NCBI GenBank assembly: GCA_037127315.1
Contig: JBBBDQ010001027.1
Coordinates: 2,115,001 to 2,179,000 of the forward strand
Length of the DNA stretch: 64,000 nucleotides
DNA from: Ascarosepion bandense
Lineage: Eukaryota > Mollusca > Cephalopoda > Sepiida > Sepiidae
Direction: 5' to 3'
The notes below the pieces were generated by a model. It did no database searches and was not told the origin of the DNA. It saw only the letters and a program-made list of their open reading frames with translations. Shown here one piece after another: positions 43,196-53,690 of this stretch (position 1 is the stretch's first letter; the number at the start of each line of letters is the position of its first letter). A program made the position numbers and the translations under genes.

Positions 43196-43800
43196 ACTAT
43201 AGCATCGTGTATTGGTTAACGATCAAAATCGGAGCCTCGCAAGAGATTGACACGTCTACAAAAAAAAAAACCCCAAAAAAACAAAACAAAAAAAAAAACA
43301 ATACCCTGTCCGGTGGCAAAAGCTGCCAGGGTGGCAGTACCGCCTTAGCCATCGAAAGAGGGTTGCAGCTGTCAAGGGCAGGATATCGCACTTGCTTTCA
43401 CACATTGTATGTAAAACAATTTAGACGGTGAAGACTATTCAGACAATTAGTTTATGACAATACATCGACCCTGATAACCTGGGTAATCGTTGCTGCAAAT
43501 CAGGCTTCCTGGATTAGAACAATCCTAAATGGGGTGGGGATAGACTTTCGAGTTGGACCGTCAATATGAAGAGGATCTGAGACGTGCTACCAGGAAGGCT
43601 CGACCCGTAAAGCCGCGTCCACCACCTAAAACTTTTACTCGCGAGTCTTCAGGAGTAGGCTGGACCTTCACAGCTAACTCCGCAGCCGCCGTCACCAGTG
43701 TAGAGAAAGGGAATTAAGGGAGAGGATGAGGACCCGATGCTCAGGTGTAAACAGGTATCGCCAAAAACAAGATGTGATAATGTATTACGTTTGTTAGAGA
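43196..43800 (+). other. Retroelement-like segment, unassigned
   Basis: After an A/C-rich low-complexity run (43259-43301) the sequence becomes GC-richer, with CGGTGGCAAAAGCTGCCAGG, TGGGTAATCGTTGCTGCAAA, AGGAAGGCTCGACCCGTAAA and GAGTAGGCTGGACCTTCACA. The style suggests the 5' UTR of a LINE, but no second copy is present to confirm it. Confidence 0.3.
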
Positions 43801-43823
43801 TTCATCAATCTGATGTCGTTCAG

Positions 43824-44020
43824 GTATATAACCTTGAAACACAGGTTTCCATACGATCAACGAAATTAAGCAATGACAAGCCTTATCACAACCTAGATGG
43901 GTGAGTGCTTGGGAATACCAGGTGTTGTAAGCTTAGATATACTGTTGGTGCAAAGGATAATGGTTCAAAATTGTTAATAGAAGTGCTGAGTTCAAATTCC
44001 GGTTGGGTTCGTTAAATTAA
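43824..44020 (+). mobile_element. Second composite 5S rRNA-like/tRNA-like SINE
   Basis: A diverged 5S-like part (ATACGATCAACGAAATTAAG, CTAGATGGGTGAGTGCTTGG, AATACCAGGTGTTGTAAGC) is followed at the same order by a tRNA-like part (TTGGTGCAAAGGATAATGG, GCTGAGTTCAAATTCCGG). It supports the arrangement at 38176-38470 being one mobile unit. The SINE body is mostly lost. Confidence 0.6.
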
Positions 44021-44123
44021 TTTAAATAATATAACAGGAGCACCGGACAATCTGCGGCAGCAATATTTGAAGTATATTGTTTTTGTAAGCCCCGCTTAGA
44101 TGTGGAACAAAGCCGAAAAATAC

Positions 44124-44213
44124 GGAGTACCCAGTGAAATTCGAACTCACTACTCAGTTGTAACAGCTTCTAGCGAGACAAGCTTGTTAACCATTACACC
44201 ACGTCGGGGTGCC
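44124..44213 (-). mobile_element. tRNA-derived SINE head, third type
   Basis: The minus strand reads CGACGTGGTGTAATGGTTAA with GTGAGTTCGAATTTCACTGG, typical A- and B-box spacing. It differs from the main SINE and from 9884-9990. Confidence 0.6.
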
Positions 44214-44820
44214 CAGCAATATTGGAGGTATAGACGAATAGCAGACTTATAAATATGTAAGATAGATTCTGATGAGTAAGATCGTATAGCTCGACAAAGG
44301 CAAATCAACTTTCTTAGCATATATTTAACCTGAGTTTACCAGATGAGGATGGATATCTTTTGAGAGGATAAGATGGTTGTATATTAAGCAAATATTTTTT
44401 GACGAAAAAGCGACCAGTACAGAAATTTTTTTTTCTGCTTTTGCAAAAATCGATCGACCATGTAACATCGAAGTCGACATTTTTTATCATTCGGTAAAGA
44501 TCTCTGACTGCCAAGAAATATTTTATATTTAAAAAAAATGTTGCGATAGAAGACGGCGAAAGAAAATATGAATTTAAATAAATAAATTTGACGAGCAATT
44601 TTTTTGTTTTTTTTTCTTTTACTTCCCGAGGATCCTGAAAAAAATCCGAGTTTAAAACGTGTGAGGGGAGGGTAGATCTACATAGAAGACCTGATCCGGA
44701 TTATCGATTTGATATTGGATAAGAGAATTACAAAGTTACAAAAAATATAAAATATGGTAAAAGGACATGAGGAGAATAAAAAGAAAGAAGCAGTTTTGCA
44801 ACTAAAAATTTAAATATTTA
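44214..44820. other. No gene recognised
   Basis: AT-rich unassigned sequence. A 94-codon minus-strand frame (44314-44598) shows no recognisable motif. Confidence 0.3.
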
Positions 44821-44821
44821 C

Positions 44822-45015
44822 TTTGCTACGTCTGGTCTGGTACATTTTTTATATAGAGATTCTTGATATTATCTGCAGAAGAATCTGCAATGTTATTGAT
44901 CTCGACCTGACATCTCGGCTTCAGTTAGTTTCCCACAGCGTTTTCTATGAATAATTTCATGGTGATTGCTCTGAGGAACTGTGCACTTTGGTACCTAGAC
45001 TATGAATTGAAGCAT
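44822..45015 (+). pseudogene. Diverged LINE ORF2 fragment
   Basis: Matches the HIWSG...RICNVIDLDL...LQL...RSVFYE*FHGDCSEEL order of the LINE C-terminus, with many changes. It is abutted by a SINE. Confidence 0.55.
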
Positions 45016-45025
45016 CGTAAAGATT

Positions 45026-45356
45026 TTGTGGTGCAGTGGATATCGACCCTGAACGACAAATCGGGGAGCCGAGGTCCAATTCCAGTTGAAATTCTTACAT
45101 TCACTTGCGCACAAATACCCTAGAAAAAGGTATTAATCCGTCTCTTCCCTCCAGTTATGGGTTAAATAACAAGACAGCTAGGGTTCTATAGCCTTGGCTG
45201 GCAACTAGTCTATCGCAAAAAAACAATGGCAACCTACTGTGGGATAATCTTCTGCCAAGTCAGTCATATCACTTTCGAGGCATGATCGCCCAAAGCGTGT
45301 ATCACGTATGGCACTTAACTGACTGACTGAATATAATATATGGAAACATAATTAAG
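45026..45356 (+). mobile_element. tRNA-derived SINE, full length
   Basis: The head TGTGGTGCAGTGGATATCGA with GAGCCGAGGTCCAATTCCAG, then CTAGAAAAAGGTATTAATCC, CTCCAGTTATGGGTTAAATA, GCCTTGGCTGGCAACTAGTC, TCGAGGCATGATCGCCC and CACTTAACTGACTGACTGAA. This is the most complete copy of the main SINE family in the window. Confidence 0.85.
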
Positions 45357-45935
45357 TCTCTCATCAATAATCTCTTCCTTCTCCTACTCTCTTCCTGACA
45401 CCCCCTGAAACCTTTCACTCCTCATAACATTCCTCCTTGTCCACCCCAGTCTCATCAGTACTCTCTTCCCGACACCCCCTGCAACCTCTCACTCCTCATA
45501 ACATTCCTCTTTGTTCACCCCACTCTCATCAGTAATCTCTTCCCTCTCCTAGTCTCTTCCCGACACCCCCCTGCAACCTCTCACTCCTCATAGCATTCCT
45601 CTTTGTCCACCCCACTCTCATCAGTAATTTCTTCCCTCTCCTACTCTCTTCCCGACACCCCCTGCAACCTCTCACTCCTCATAACATTCCTCTTTGTCTA
45701 CCCCACTCTCATCAGTAATTTCTTCCCTCTCCTAGTCTCTTCCCGACACCCCCTGCAACCTCTCACTCCTCATAACATTCCTCTTTGTCCACCCCACTCT
45801 CATCAGTAATTTCTTCCCTCTCCTACTCTCTTCCTGACACCCCCTGCAACCTCTCACTCCTCATAACATTCCTTGTGTGTAACCCCCTGCACAACAGTGG
45901 CAGTAAAATGCCTTGTTTGGGGTGACACGATTAAA
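45357..45935 (+). repeat. LINE 3' UTR expanded into a ~91-bp tandem array
   Basis: CCTCTCACTCCTCATAACAT recurs at about 45485, 45577, 45668, 45759 and 45850, each with CCACTCTCATCAGTAAT and a CTCTTCCCGACACCCCCTG block. The last unit runs into the normal LINE terminus (CAGTGGCAGTAAAATGCCTT, TTTGGGGTGACACGATT). Confidence 0.85.
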
Positions 45936-46002
45936 AAAAAACTGTCTTCACTCTGTGTCCACCTTCTTCTCTTGCCTTTTCTTTGTCACCCTCTGTAACT
46001 GG

Positions 46003-46110
46003 TTCGTATTTCTTTTCACTCTCCTCCTGTCTAAAATGTTAAATCTCTTATGTAGGCCCCTGTACATCAGTGGCTGTACCGTCATGCTTGGGGTGAAATG
46101 ATTAAAAGAA
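46003..46110 (+). mobile_element. LINE 3' tail, variant
   Basis: CTTATGTAGGCCCCTGTACA, TCAGTGGCTGTACCGTC and CTTGGGGTGAAATGATT with A-rich end. It interrupts the decayed gene on the minus strand at 46100-46590. Confidence 0.65.
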
Positions 46111-46590
46111 ATGCACAGAAAGCACGGACTGCTGTCCAACAAAAAATTCACAATCTTTATGTCAACACGTATAAACCATTCATACTGATCATAACGAATT
46201 ATCTCCAGTACATACTTTACCTTTTCATACTTCTCCTTCACGTTAGTCGGGTGAGCAAGGAGTACTGGTTCACGTTGTGCAGCAGAACATATTTCAGCAA
46301 TCGCTTGCTGCTTTCAATGAACAGTCTCCAATATTTAGGTTCGGACTGTGGCACACCAAGCTTCTGCAAAACTTGATCAATATCTGTACAGTACACCAAG
46401 TCCTTTTCTACAAAGAAAACAAAATGAAGGTACTCTTGATGCCTAAATCACTGTCAGAGAGAAGATGTTTTTCCTTCGAATTGAATGCCAAAAGTTCAGC
46501 AGGGGATAAGCTGAGATCGCGAACGAGAACAGTTAGCTTCTTTGACGCAGGTACTTGATGCAAGCCTTGCCTACAATGTGTGGCGCGCAA
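46100..46590 (-). pseudogene. Decayed uncharacterised transposon-associated protein
   Basis: Minus-strand pieces in shifting frames read LSLSPAELLAFNSKEKHLLS (about 46500-46430), VLQKLGVPQSEPKYWRLFIE then SSKRLLKYVLLHN (about 46380-46270), THPTNVKEKYEKVKYVLEI-like and YEWFIRVDIKIVNFLLDSSP plus CFLC (about 46220-46105). The order EKHLL...WRLFI.SSKR.LK.VLLHN...H..N.KE.YE...L..I.Y....W...D.K...FLL....PCFLC resembles a protein widespread and repetitive in invertebrate genomes, of unknown function. That resemblance is from memory of the family. This copy is frameshifted and cut by a LINE tail. Confidence 0.5.
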
Positions 46591-46985
46591 GCTTTATACT
46601 GATCACCAAGTTTAATACCAAAATAAAAATGGTAAGCACGCTTTGCCAAACTTGTGACGTGATTCGCCGCACATGTAACAGAATATGTAGGGCTTTCTTT
46701 TGCAAGATCTTCAGTAAGTTAACCTGATTGAGCAAAACCAATGTTACTTTTCAAATCAACACGTCAAAATTGTCTTAAATCAACTAAAAAAATCTTAGAC
46801 AACAAATTTGGTGTTGATTAGTGTAATTACTTTTAAATGTATGTGGGTAGAATATTTTGGATGGTAAAGTTTATAATTTGTGTTTGATTTCGTAGAAACG
46901 TTTGGTTGTTTAGGTGTATGTTGGACGGCAGCGTTAGTTAATAAATGCGTATGTGTTTGTAGGTATTAATTCACGTGTTACGCGT
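46591..46985. other. No gene recognised
   Basis: AT-rich unassigned sequence. Confidence 0.3.
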
Positions 46986-47180
46986 ATTAATGCAACGGAT
47001 AATTTTGAAATGTATGTGTGAGAAATATTTTGTAGGGTAAACAAACTAATTTTTTTTTCTGAATGAAAGTCAAATCTCCCAACAAAAATAATATATTTAG
47101 GCATTTCAAATCTAAAATTAAGAGACCTTGCCGCCAATCTAGTACTGCAGTTAAATTGATAAAATCTAGGTGCCACATAG
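46986..47180 (-). pseudogene. Highly diverged LINE ORF2 fragment
   Basis: The minus strand reads YQFNCSTRLAARSLNFRFE, comparable to YEFTRATRLATRSHLFTVK of the copy at 7575. Nothing else of the element is clear. Confidence 0.35.
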
Positions 47181-47870
47181 GTAAGTTAATCAGAACAATT
47201 ACTACGAAAATAATTTTTACAAAAGGCGTAGGGAAGCTACGTTTACGGCGGTGCGAAAGTAAATGAAACCGAATTGCCAGATCAGGACTAATAAAACTGC
47301 AGATTCTTGTTTAGATTACAAGTTTCAGTTATTATACTTGTTGGTTAAACTCTTGTAAATTTGATTCCATCTCATGTTATGGAGGTTAATACTGTTAAAA
47401 GAACGTTTACCATCGCACTATGTTGTGGGGTTCTCCATTTTCCAAAAGATGGACTCGTCCAGAGTATACTTATACTACTGCTATAGAAGCGAGACGAGAG
47501 AATACCGCGTTTTCCCTCGATAATTCCTCTGACACTGTCAGCTCTCTGCCTTCGGGTGGATAGCATTGACCCAGTCGTGGCAAAATTAGACACCTATTTT
47601 TGGCTGGGCTATATGGCCCGGAGGTTCCACATAATAAAGGCCTGGTGCCACATTTTTCCCCAGCGGAAGGGCAAATAAATACCGAATACCGCTAACTGGA
47701 GAATACGAGAGTCCAGAGATATATTAGCAGTCAGTACACAGTACTTCATAGTCGCTCTGTGCTCCACTCATCGAGAAGATTATTACACCGAACCCGTCAG
47801 CTTCCGTCGTGGACATGCTTAATATACTACGGCTTCACTTCCAGAGGCTTGTACATGTACTTTTTACTAA
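47181..47870. other. Unassigned sequence before 118-bp array
   Basis: The 47400-47870 part is GC-richer and has no matches elsewhere in the window. It could be an LTR-like leader of the array, but there are no paired ends to show it. Confidence 0.3.
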
Positions 47871-49887
47871 CCCGCATTCCTGGACTACTAATCTTCATTC
47901 AAGTCTGTGTCCTTAAGTTAATACACTTATTTTCTATCTCAATTACTGGTCGTTGTTCATTTATTTATGCGGACCCCATTCCCGGGATCCACAACACCTG
48001 GACTACAAATCTTCATTCAAGACTGTATCCTTAAGTTAATACACTTATTTTCTATCTCAATTACTGGTCGTTGTTCATTTATTTATGCGGAACCCATTCC
48101 CGGGATCCACAACACCTGGACTACTAATCTTCATTCAAGTCTGTATCCTTACGTTAATACACTTATTTTCTATCTCAATTACTGGTCGTTGTTCATTTAT
48201 TTGTGCGGACCACATTCCCGGGATTCACAACACATGGACTACTAATCTTCATTCAAGTCTGTATCCTTACGTTAATACACTTATTTTCTATCTCAATTAC
48301 TGGTCGTTGTTCATTTATTTGTGCGGTCCTCATTCCCGGGATCCACAACACCTGGACTACTAATCTTCATTCAAGTCTCTATCCTTACGTTAATACACTT
48401 ATTTTCTATCTCAATTACTGGTCGTTGTTCATTTATTTATGCGGAACCCATTCCCGGGATCCACAACACCTGGACTACTAATCTTCATTCAAGTCTGTAT
48501 CCTTACATTAATACACTTATTTTCTATCTCAATTACTGGTCGTTGTTCATTTATTTGTGCGGACCACATTCCCGGGATTCACAACACATGGACTACTAAT
48601 CTTCATTCAAGTCTGTATCCTTACGTTAATACACTTATTTTCTATCTCAATTACTGGTCGTTGTTCATTTATTTGTGCGGTCCTCATTCCCGGGATCCAC
48701 AACACCTGGACTACTAATCTTCATTCAAGTCTCTATCCTTACGTTAATACACTTATTTTCTATCTCAATTACTGGTCGTTGTTCATTTATTTATGCGGAA
48801 CCCATTCCCGGGATCCACAACACCTGGACTACTAATCTTCATTCAAGTCTGTATCCTTACATTAATACACTTATTTTCTATCTCAATTACTGGTCGTTGT
48901 TCATTTATTTATGCGGAACCCATTCCCGGGATCCACAACACCTGGACTACTAATCTTCATTCAAGTCTGTATCCTTACATTAATACACTTATTTTCTATC
49001 TCAATTACTGGTCGTTGTTCATTTATTTATGCGGAACCCATTCCCGGGATCCACAACACCTGGACTACTAATCTTCATTCAAGTCTGTATCCTTACATTA
49101 ATACACTTATTTTCTATCTCAATTACTGGTCGTTGTTCATTTATTTGTGCGGACCACATTCCCGGGATCCACAACACATGGACTACTAATCTTCATTCAA
49201 GTATGTATCCTTACGTTAATACACTTATTTTCTATCTCAATTACTGGTCGTTGTTCATTTATTTGTGCGGGCCCCATTCCCGGGATCCACAACACATGGA
49301 CTACTAATCTTCATTCAAGTTTGTATCCTTACGTTAATACACTTATTTTCTATCTCAATTACTGGTCGTTGTTCATTTATTTGTGCAGACCCCATTCCCG
49401 GGATCCACAATGACTGGACTACTAATCTTCATTCAAGTATGTATCCTTACGTTAATACACTTATTTTCTATCTCAATTACTGGTCGTTGTTCATTTATTT
49501 GTGCGGGCCCCATTCCCGGGATCCACAACACATGGACTACTAATCTTCATTCAAGTATGTATCCTTACGTTAATACACTTATTTTCTATCTCAATTACTG
49601 GTCGTTGTTCATTTATTTGTGCAGACCCCATTCCCGGGATCCACAATGACTGGACTACTAATCTTCATTCAAGTATGTATCCTTACGTTAATACACTTAT
49701 TTTCTATCTCAATTACTGGTCGTTGTTCATTTATTTGTGCGGGTCCCATTCCCGGGATCCACAACACCTGGACTACTAACCTTCATTCAAGTCTGTATCC
49801 TTACGTTAATACACTTATTTTCTATCTCAATTACTGGTCGTTGTACATTTATTTGTGCGGGCCCCATTTCCAGGATCCACAACACAT
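47871..49887. repeat. 118-bp minisatellite, ~17 units
   Basis: The marker CCCATTCCCGGGATCC (with variants) recurs at exact 118-bp spacing from about 47975 to 49860. Other blocks in each unit are GGACTACTAATCTTCATTC and CAATTACTGGTCGTTGTTC. Unit types recur in order: a three-type cycle (ACCACATTC / TCCTCATTC / AACCCATTC) repeats at 48203-48900, and a two-type cycle (GCCCCATTC / ACCCCATTC with AATGACTGG) at 49265-49735. As 118 is not a multiple of three, the 92-codon frames are by-products. Confidence 0.95.
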
Positions 49888-49894
49888 TATGTGT

Positions 49895-50225
49895 TTTTTT
49901 TTTCAAGGAAAGTGAAAAAGATTCTCCATAAATTCAGATTGATCCTATTCCTTAACGCTACATGTTTAAAAAATTACATCTATGACAGGATAGAGCCGAC
50001 TTCATCTCATTTCTCCAGTTTACCAATTGTAAGGAAGAAGTTCAACGCAGATCAATTTTTTTCAAACAACTGCTGCTCTGTAGAACAGGCTCCCTGGTCA
50101 CTGCAATCTGAACATCTTCAAGTCAAGGGCTAGTTGTTATCGGTCATTCTCACTGCTATCTTCACTTCTGTCAACCCCTTCTTTCACTCATATTGGGCTC
50201 ATTCACCATAGCCATTTTAACAATA
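49895..50225 (+). pseudogene. LINE C-terminal fragment, different family
   Basis: Broken frames show GRSSTQINFFQTTAAL and NRLPGHCNLNIFKSRAS, matching the (F)F..R....WN.LP......N.FK.RL pattern that ends many LINE ORF2 proteins. It lies immediately after the 118-bp array, and no tail is visible. Confidence 0.4.
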
Positions 50226-50690
50226 ACTTTCTAAAATGCCAGTAAATAATTCTAAATGTAGTAAAACCCAAACAAGGAAATAAAAACACTGAAAAATCTA
50301 GATAAGAAAATAAAGCAAACATTGGATTGATTTGTCAAGAGGCAAAAGATTTGAAATTCGTGCGTCTATCTGGACAGAGAGAAGATGACAGAGAGTGAGT
50401 GATTTGGTGAGATGAAATACAAGCTAAAGACGAAAAAGCTGGGCTGTCACTGTTATCCGCCGACCATCAAAAGATCTCTTATCTTGTTCGATTCTTCCAT
50501 CAACGCTTCCTTCGGGGTCGCTCAAACTTTTCTCTTTCTTCAGAAGACTCACTAGAGGGCGTTTTTATTGCACAAGAGTGTGAAGGGGGCGGAATAAAAA
50601 AAAACTGTTTTAAAATTTAGAAAAAAGAAAGTAAAAAGATTCAGTTAGATAAGATACAATGGAGACAAATATAACTAAAAACATGAGACA
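50226..50690. other. No gene recognised
   Basis: Purine-rich unassigned sequence. Confidence 0.3.
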
Positions 50691-51053
50691 TTGGTTGACA
50701 GGTATGGGTTTCGCGTTGGCAAGAAAGAAGAGAAAAAAAGAATAAGTAAAAAAGGGACAACAATTAGAGAGATGGTGGAGGACGAAGTTGGGGTGCTGGA
50801 AAAGTCCGCACGGTATAAAGGGGATATATTCGAAGCAGGATTGGATTTAGACAAAGATAATGTACCGGTAAAACGTAATACTTCCACAGAGATCTGTCAT
50901 GTTACTAAAGTGGATACCATATTGTTTCAAAATAACGTGAGTTCGACTTATCCAAGTTTTCGGTTTCCACGGCTTCAGCTACACACGGTCAACTCCAGAA
51001 ATAAGCATCTCATATTTGAAAATAAGGAAATATTATATCGAGTCAACTGCTAA
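50691..51053 (+). CDS. Hypothetical 120-codon open frame, unrecognised
   Basis: The predicted peptide is charged and low in simple repeats: YGFRVGKKEEKKRISKKG, IREMVEDEVGVLEKSARYKG, then DIFEAGLDLDKDNVPVK. It is not part of any repeat seen here. The frame continues upstream of the methionine for several codons, so it may be an exon or a fragment of a decayed transposon protein. No clear acceptor and donor pair defines an exon. No function is proposed. Confidence 0.25.
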   Translation: MVDRYGFRVGKKEEKKRISKKGTTIREMVEDEVGVLEKSARYKGDIFEAGLDLDKDNVPVKRNTSTEICHVTKVDTILFQNNVSSTYPSFRFPRLQLHTVNSRNKHLIFENKEILYRVNC

Positions 51054-51100
51054 GTCTACTGATAAGAAAATAGGTTAAGTGTTGTTCTGGAACAGGTTCT

Positions 51101-51147
51101 CCCAACCTGGCGATATCGCCCATCTTTGGGCGATATCAACAGTTGGG
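51101..51147. repeat. Perfect compound hairpin
   Basis: GATATCGCCC (51112-51121) pairs with GGGCGATATC (51128-51137) over a six-base loop, and the outer CCCAAC (51101-51106) pairs with GTTGGG (51142-51147). GGCGATATCGCC is itself a 12-bp palindrome. Confidence 0.8.
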
Positions 51148-51659
51148 TGGAGCAACTAAACAAAGAACGATGGGCTAATGTAAATATAGGGTTTTTGAGT
51201 ATTAAAAATGTATTTCACAATATGCTACCCGAAGAAAAATATTCAGAGGAGATAATTGCAAAAAAAAAAAAAAAAAGAAACAATAGGCAAATTAGGAATA
51301 ACTGGGTTACAATCCTAGAAGAGATATAAATAACCCCCAAACAAGAAATATGTTCTTGCGAGTCATTAATATTCAAATAATTCTTTAGATGAAATAACAT
51401 TTTTTTAACATAAAACAGATGAAAAGAAAAACAAAAACAACAAGTATTTGCTGAAGTTTATCAGTTGGTACCATTGTATATTATTTTTAATTTTATAACG
51501 ATGAATAAAAATCTTTTAATTTTTTTAAACAATTGCCCCGCTAACACTGACCATAAAACTAAATTCAAATATATACATAGTTTTCAATTATCAATTTTGC
51601 TTTCGTTTCTTGTTTAATAATTTAATTGGAGTAGATAGATCTAATTGGAGTAGATAGAT
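51148..51659. other. No gene recognised
   Basis: AT-rich unassigned sequence with a poly-A at 51260-51275 and a tandem TAATTGGAGTAGATAGATCT duplication at about 51622-51662. Confidence 0.4.
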
Positions 51660-51835
51660 CTATCTATCGCCCGGTTCACACTCCACCCACGTCTATTGAA
51701 GAGGTTAAGAGGCTCATCCCTTGTTCCCTGTTTAGGATGTGGTTTCCGGCTTTCTCTTTTCCAATCTTTTCACTATTACGAACCCCCCTGCACATCAGTG
51801 GCGTTACCGCCTTGCTCGGGGTGATATGTAAAAAA
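51660..51835 (+). mobile_element. LINE-type 3' tail variant, copy 2
   Basis: Near copy of 33440-33635, starting at the same point (CGCCCGGTTCACACTCCACC) and ending in CTTGCTCGGGGTGATATG and A residues. Confidence 0.65.
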
Positions 51836-51929
51836 AAATAAAAAATAAGGTTGTTGGTAGTAGCGGCAGCAGTCAATGTTACTTCTTACCTCCCTTTGGT
51901 ATTTTTTTTATTGTATCATAAAATCAGTT

Positions 51930-52010
51930 TATGAACTACTAATTGATTTTGGTATGCTTTTGAATATTTACTAATTGATTTTGGTATGCTTTTGAATATT
52001 TACTATACTA
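51930..52010. repeat. Tandem 32-bp duplication
   Basis: CTAATTGATTTTGGTATGCT plus TTTGAATATTTA occurs twice in direct succession. Confidence 0.85.
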
Positions 52011-52089
52011 GTAGGCAGTGGAAATATTTAAGAGATTTTTGCTAGCTCAAATCTGCCATACTCTTTTATAGGTCTTCTTGTCATTCATC

Positions 52090-52262
52090 TGGATTTAATG
52101 CAGTGCATATCGGCTCGGAAAGAGAAATCGGGAAACCGAGTTCGAACCCCAGTTAAATTCTTTGCATTCACTTACGCACAAATACATTTGGGAAAAATAT
52201 TATTCCATCTCTTCTCTCTCCAACTATGGGTTAAATAGTCGGGTAGATTGCATTATATAACC
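52090..52262 (+). mobile_element. tRNA-derived SINE, 3'-truncated
   Basis: ATGCAGTGCATATCGGCTCG, AACCGAGTTCGAACCCCAG and CAACTATGGGTTAAATAGTC, then the copy breaks off at ACCTTTGTCTACC. Confidence 0.75.
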
Positions 52263-52544
52263 TTTGTCTACCTTTCACAGATAATAAATGGGTTTGCTTT
52301 GGGTCAACATTCCTACCTGTAATAAAGGCAAGTTACAGAAGAATTGACGATCCTTTCTTCGATAGCGAGGGGTGGTTGATGGCCAATGCTCCCCTGGCAA
52401 CGATGACGCGTAGTCGTCCGTGGATTGCATAAATCAATGAAAATTCTGACATTAGTTATGACATGGCATCTAGGCTTTAGTTACATTCTACATTAACTTT
52501 TCACGGTGCTTGTTCGAAAGAACTTTCCTCTAATTTTCTTCTTT

Positions 52545-53010
52545 CATCGTTAGCCTTATTGCATCTTAGTGGCTTTTTTGCGTTGATGGGCTGAATTGAT
52601 TAAAGATTAACAGTTCCAAGAATAGTTTTGCCGGTAATTCAGATAAGAGAAGTTGTAAAGCAAATAAATTAAGGTTGCTTTTTCTTGATACACCGACCAC
52701 TCGTGTTACTAGATTGGCATTTAGGTCCCAACGTTTTACCGTCGAAATGCATAAATGTAAACGCCTCTTATAATCTAACAGGTTTTTTTTTCTTGGACTT
52801 CCCGTTTGTGGAACTATTTTCCGTTTTCTTTCTTCCATGATAGCTACAATCTCCAAAAGTTTAAATGCAACATCAACTTCCATTTTCGATCTACTTGATT
52901 CAAATCTAACTCTTATCATTTTTTCGACATCCACTATACCATATTTCTTTTCTTTCACTTGAAATCCTTCCGCACCAGTGCTTGCTTGGTTTGAAATGAT
53001 TACAAACAAA
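52545..53010 (+). pseudogene. Diverged LINE fragments
   Basis: A tail-like piece (GCATCTTAGTGGCTTTTTTG, 52560-52605) precedes an ORF2 fragment with TRVTRLAFRSQRFTVEMHKC-like and TCGDFQ-like segments (52690-52870) and a short tail CAGTGCTTGCTTGG at 52978. Confidence 0.5.
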
Positions 53011-53129
53011 AGCGCATACCAAAATATCTATATGAGATATCCAAAACATGGATTGTAGAATGTGAATAATCTATCACCATTAAAGTTTTAAATTTAAAAT
53101 TTGGCGGTATAGTAATTTAATTTTAGATA

Positions 53130-53300
53130 TATTTACGCGTGCTACTAGATTGGCATTTAGGTCCCACCCTTTTACCGTCAAATATAACCGCTTTTTCTAC
53201 TTTAATAGCTTATTTTCTCGCACTTCCCATGTCATCTTCTTGCTTCCCCGATAGCTACAATCTCCAAAAGTTTAAATGCAATGTCGATTTCCATCTTTAT
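53130..53300 (+). pseudogene. LINE ORF2 fragment
   Basis: TRATRLAFRSHPFTVKY...FFSRTSHV...CFPDSYNLQKFKCNVDFH over 53138-53295. It ends against the left arm of the palindromic element. Confidence 0.6.
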
Positions 53301-53690
53301 CCTTATTGTCATATTCACGACGTTTCGACCGTTGTATGCTGTGACCATCTTCGGATGATTGGATTTTTTAATGAAAACCTTTGTTTCGGCAGTGGATATA
53401 AGTTTGGTTAGATCTAGAGACTTCAGTTGTGACTTCAATAACTGGCCACGGTAGCGGCGAACATAGCTCTAGAGTTCATTTTATGGGAGATAAATAAAAC
53501 ACTCGTAACTTGTATGACTTATGGAACGAGAACAATCTACCTTAGAGATCGAAATAAAAGGGTTCAACACAAAATTACAGTTACATGAAGAATGTCAAGG
53601 CGTACAACGGCTGAAACGTCGTGAATATGACAACAAGGATGAGGACAACAATCTGAACAATGTAAATAGTTACAATACTTCATCTCAGAA
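53300..53690. repeat. Palindromic element with hammerhead-like arms, second locus
   Basis: The left arm (about 53300-53365, minus strand) reads CCGAAGATGGTCACAGC, ACAACGGTCGAAACGTCGTG. The right arm (53590-53640) reads GAAGAATGTCAAGGCG, ACAACGGCTGAAACGTCGTG. The centre (53395-53520) has a tRNA-like TTTGGTTAGATCTAGAG...GTGACTTCAATAACTGG, homologous to 26855-26985. The right arm continues into the 119-bp array. Confidence 0.6.

Noticed and set aside
47967..49915. Series of 92-codon open frames with near-identical peptides starting every 118 bp
   Set aside because: They arise because a 118-bp repeat lacking frequent stops is read in three frames in turn. Unit length is not a multiple of three, so no continuous repeat protein is possible.
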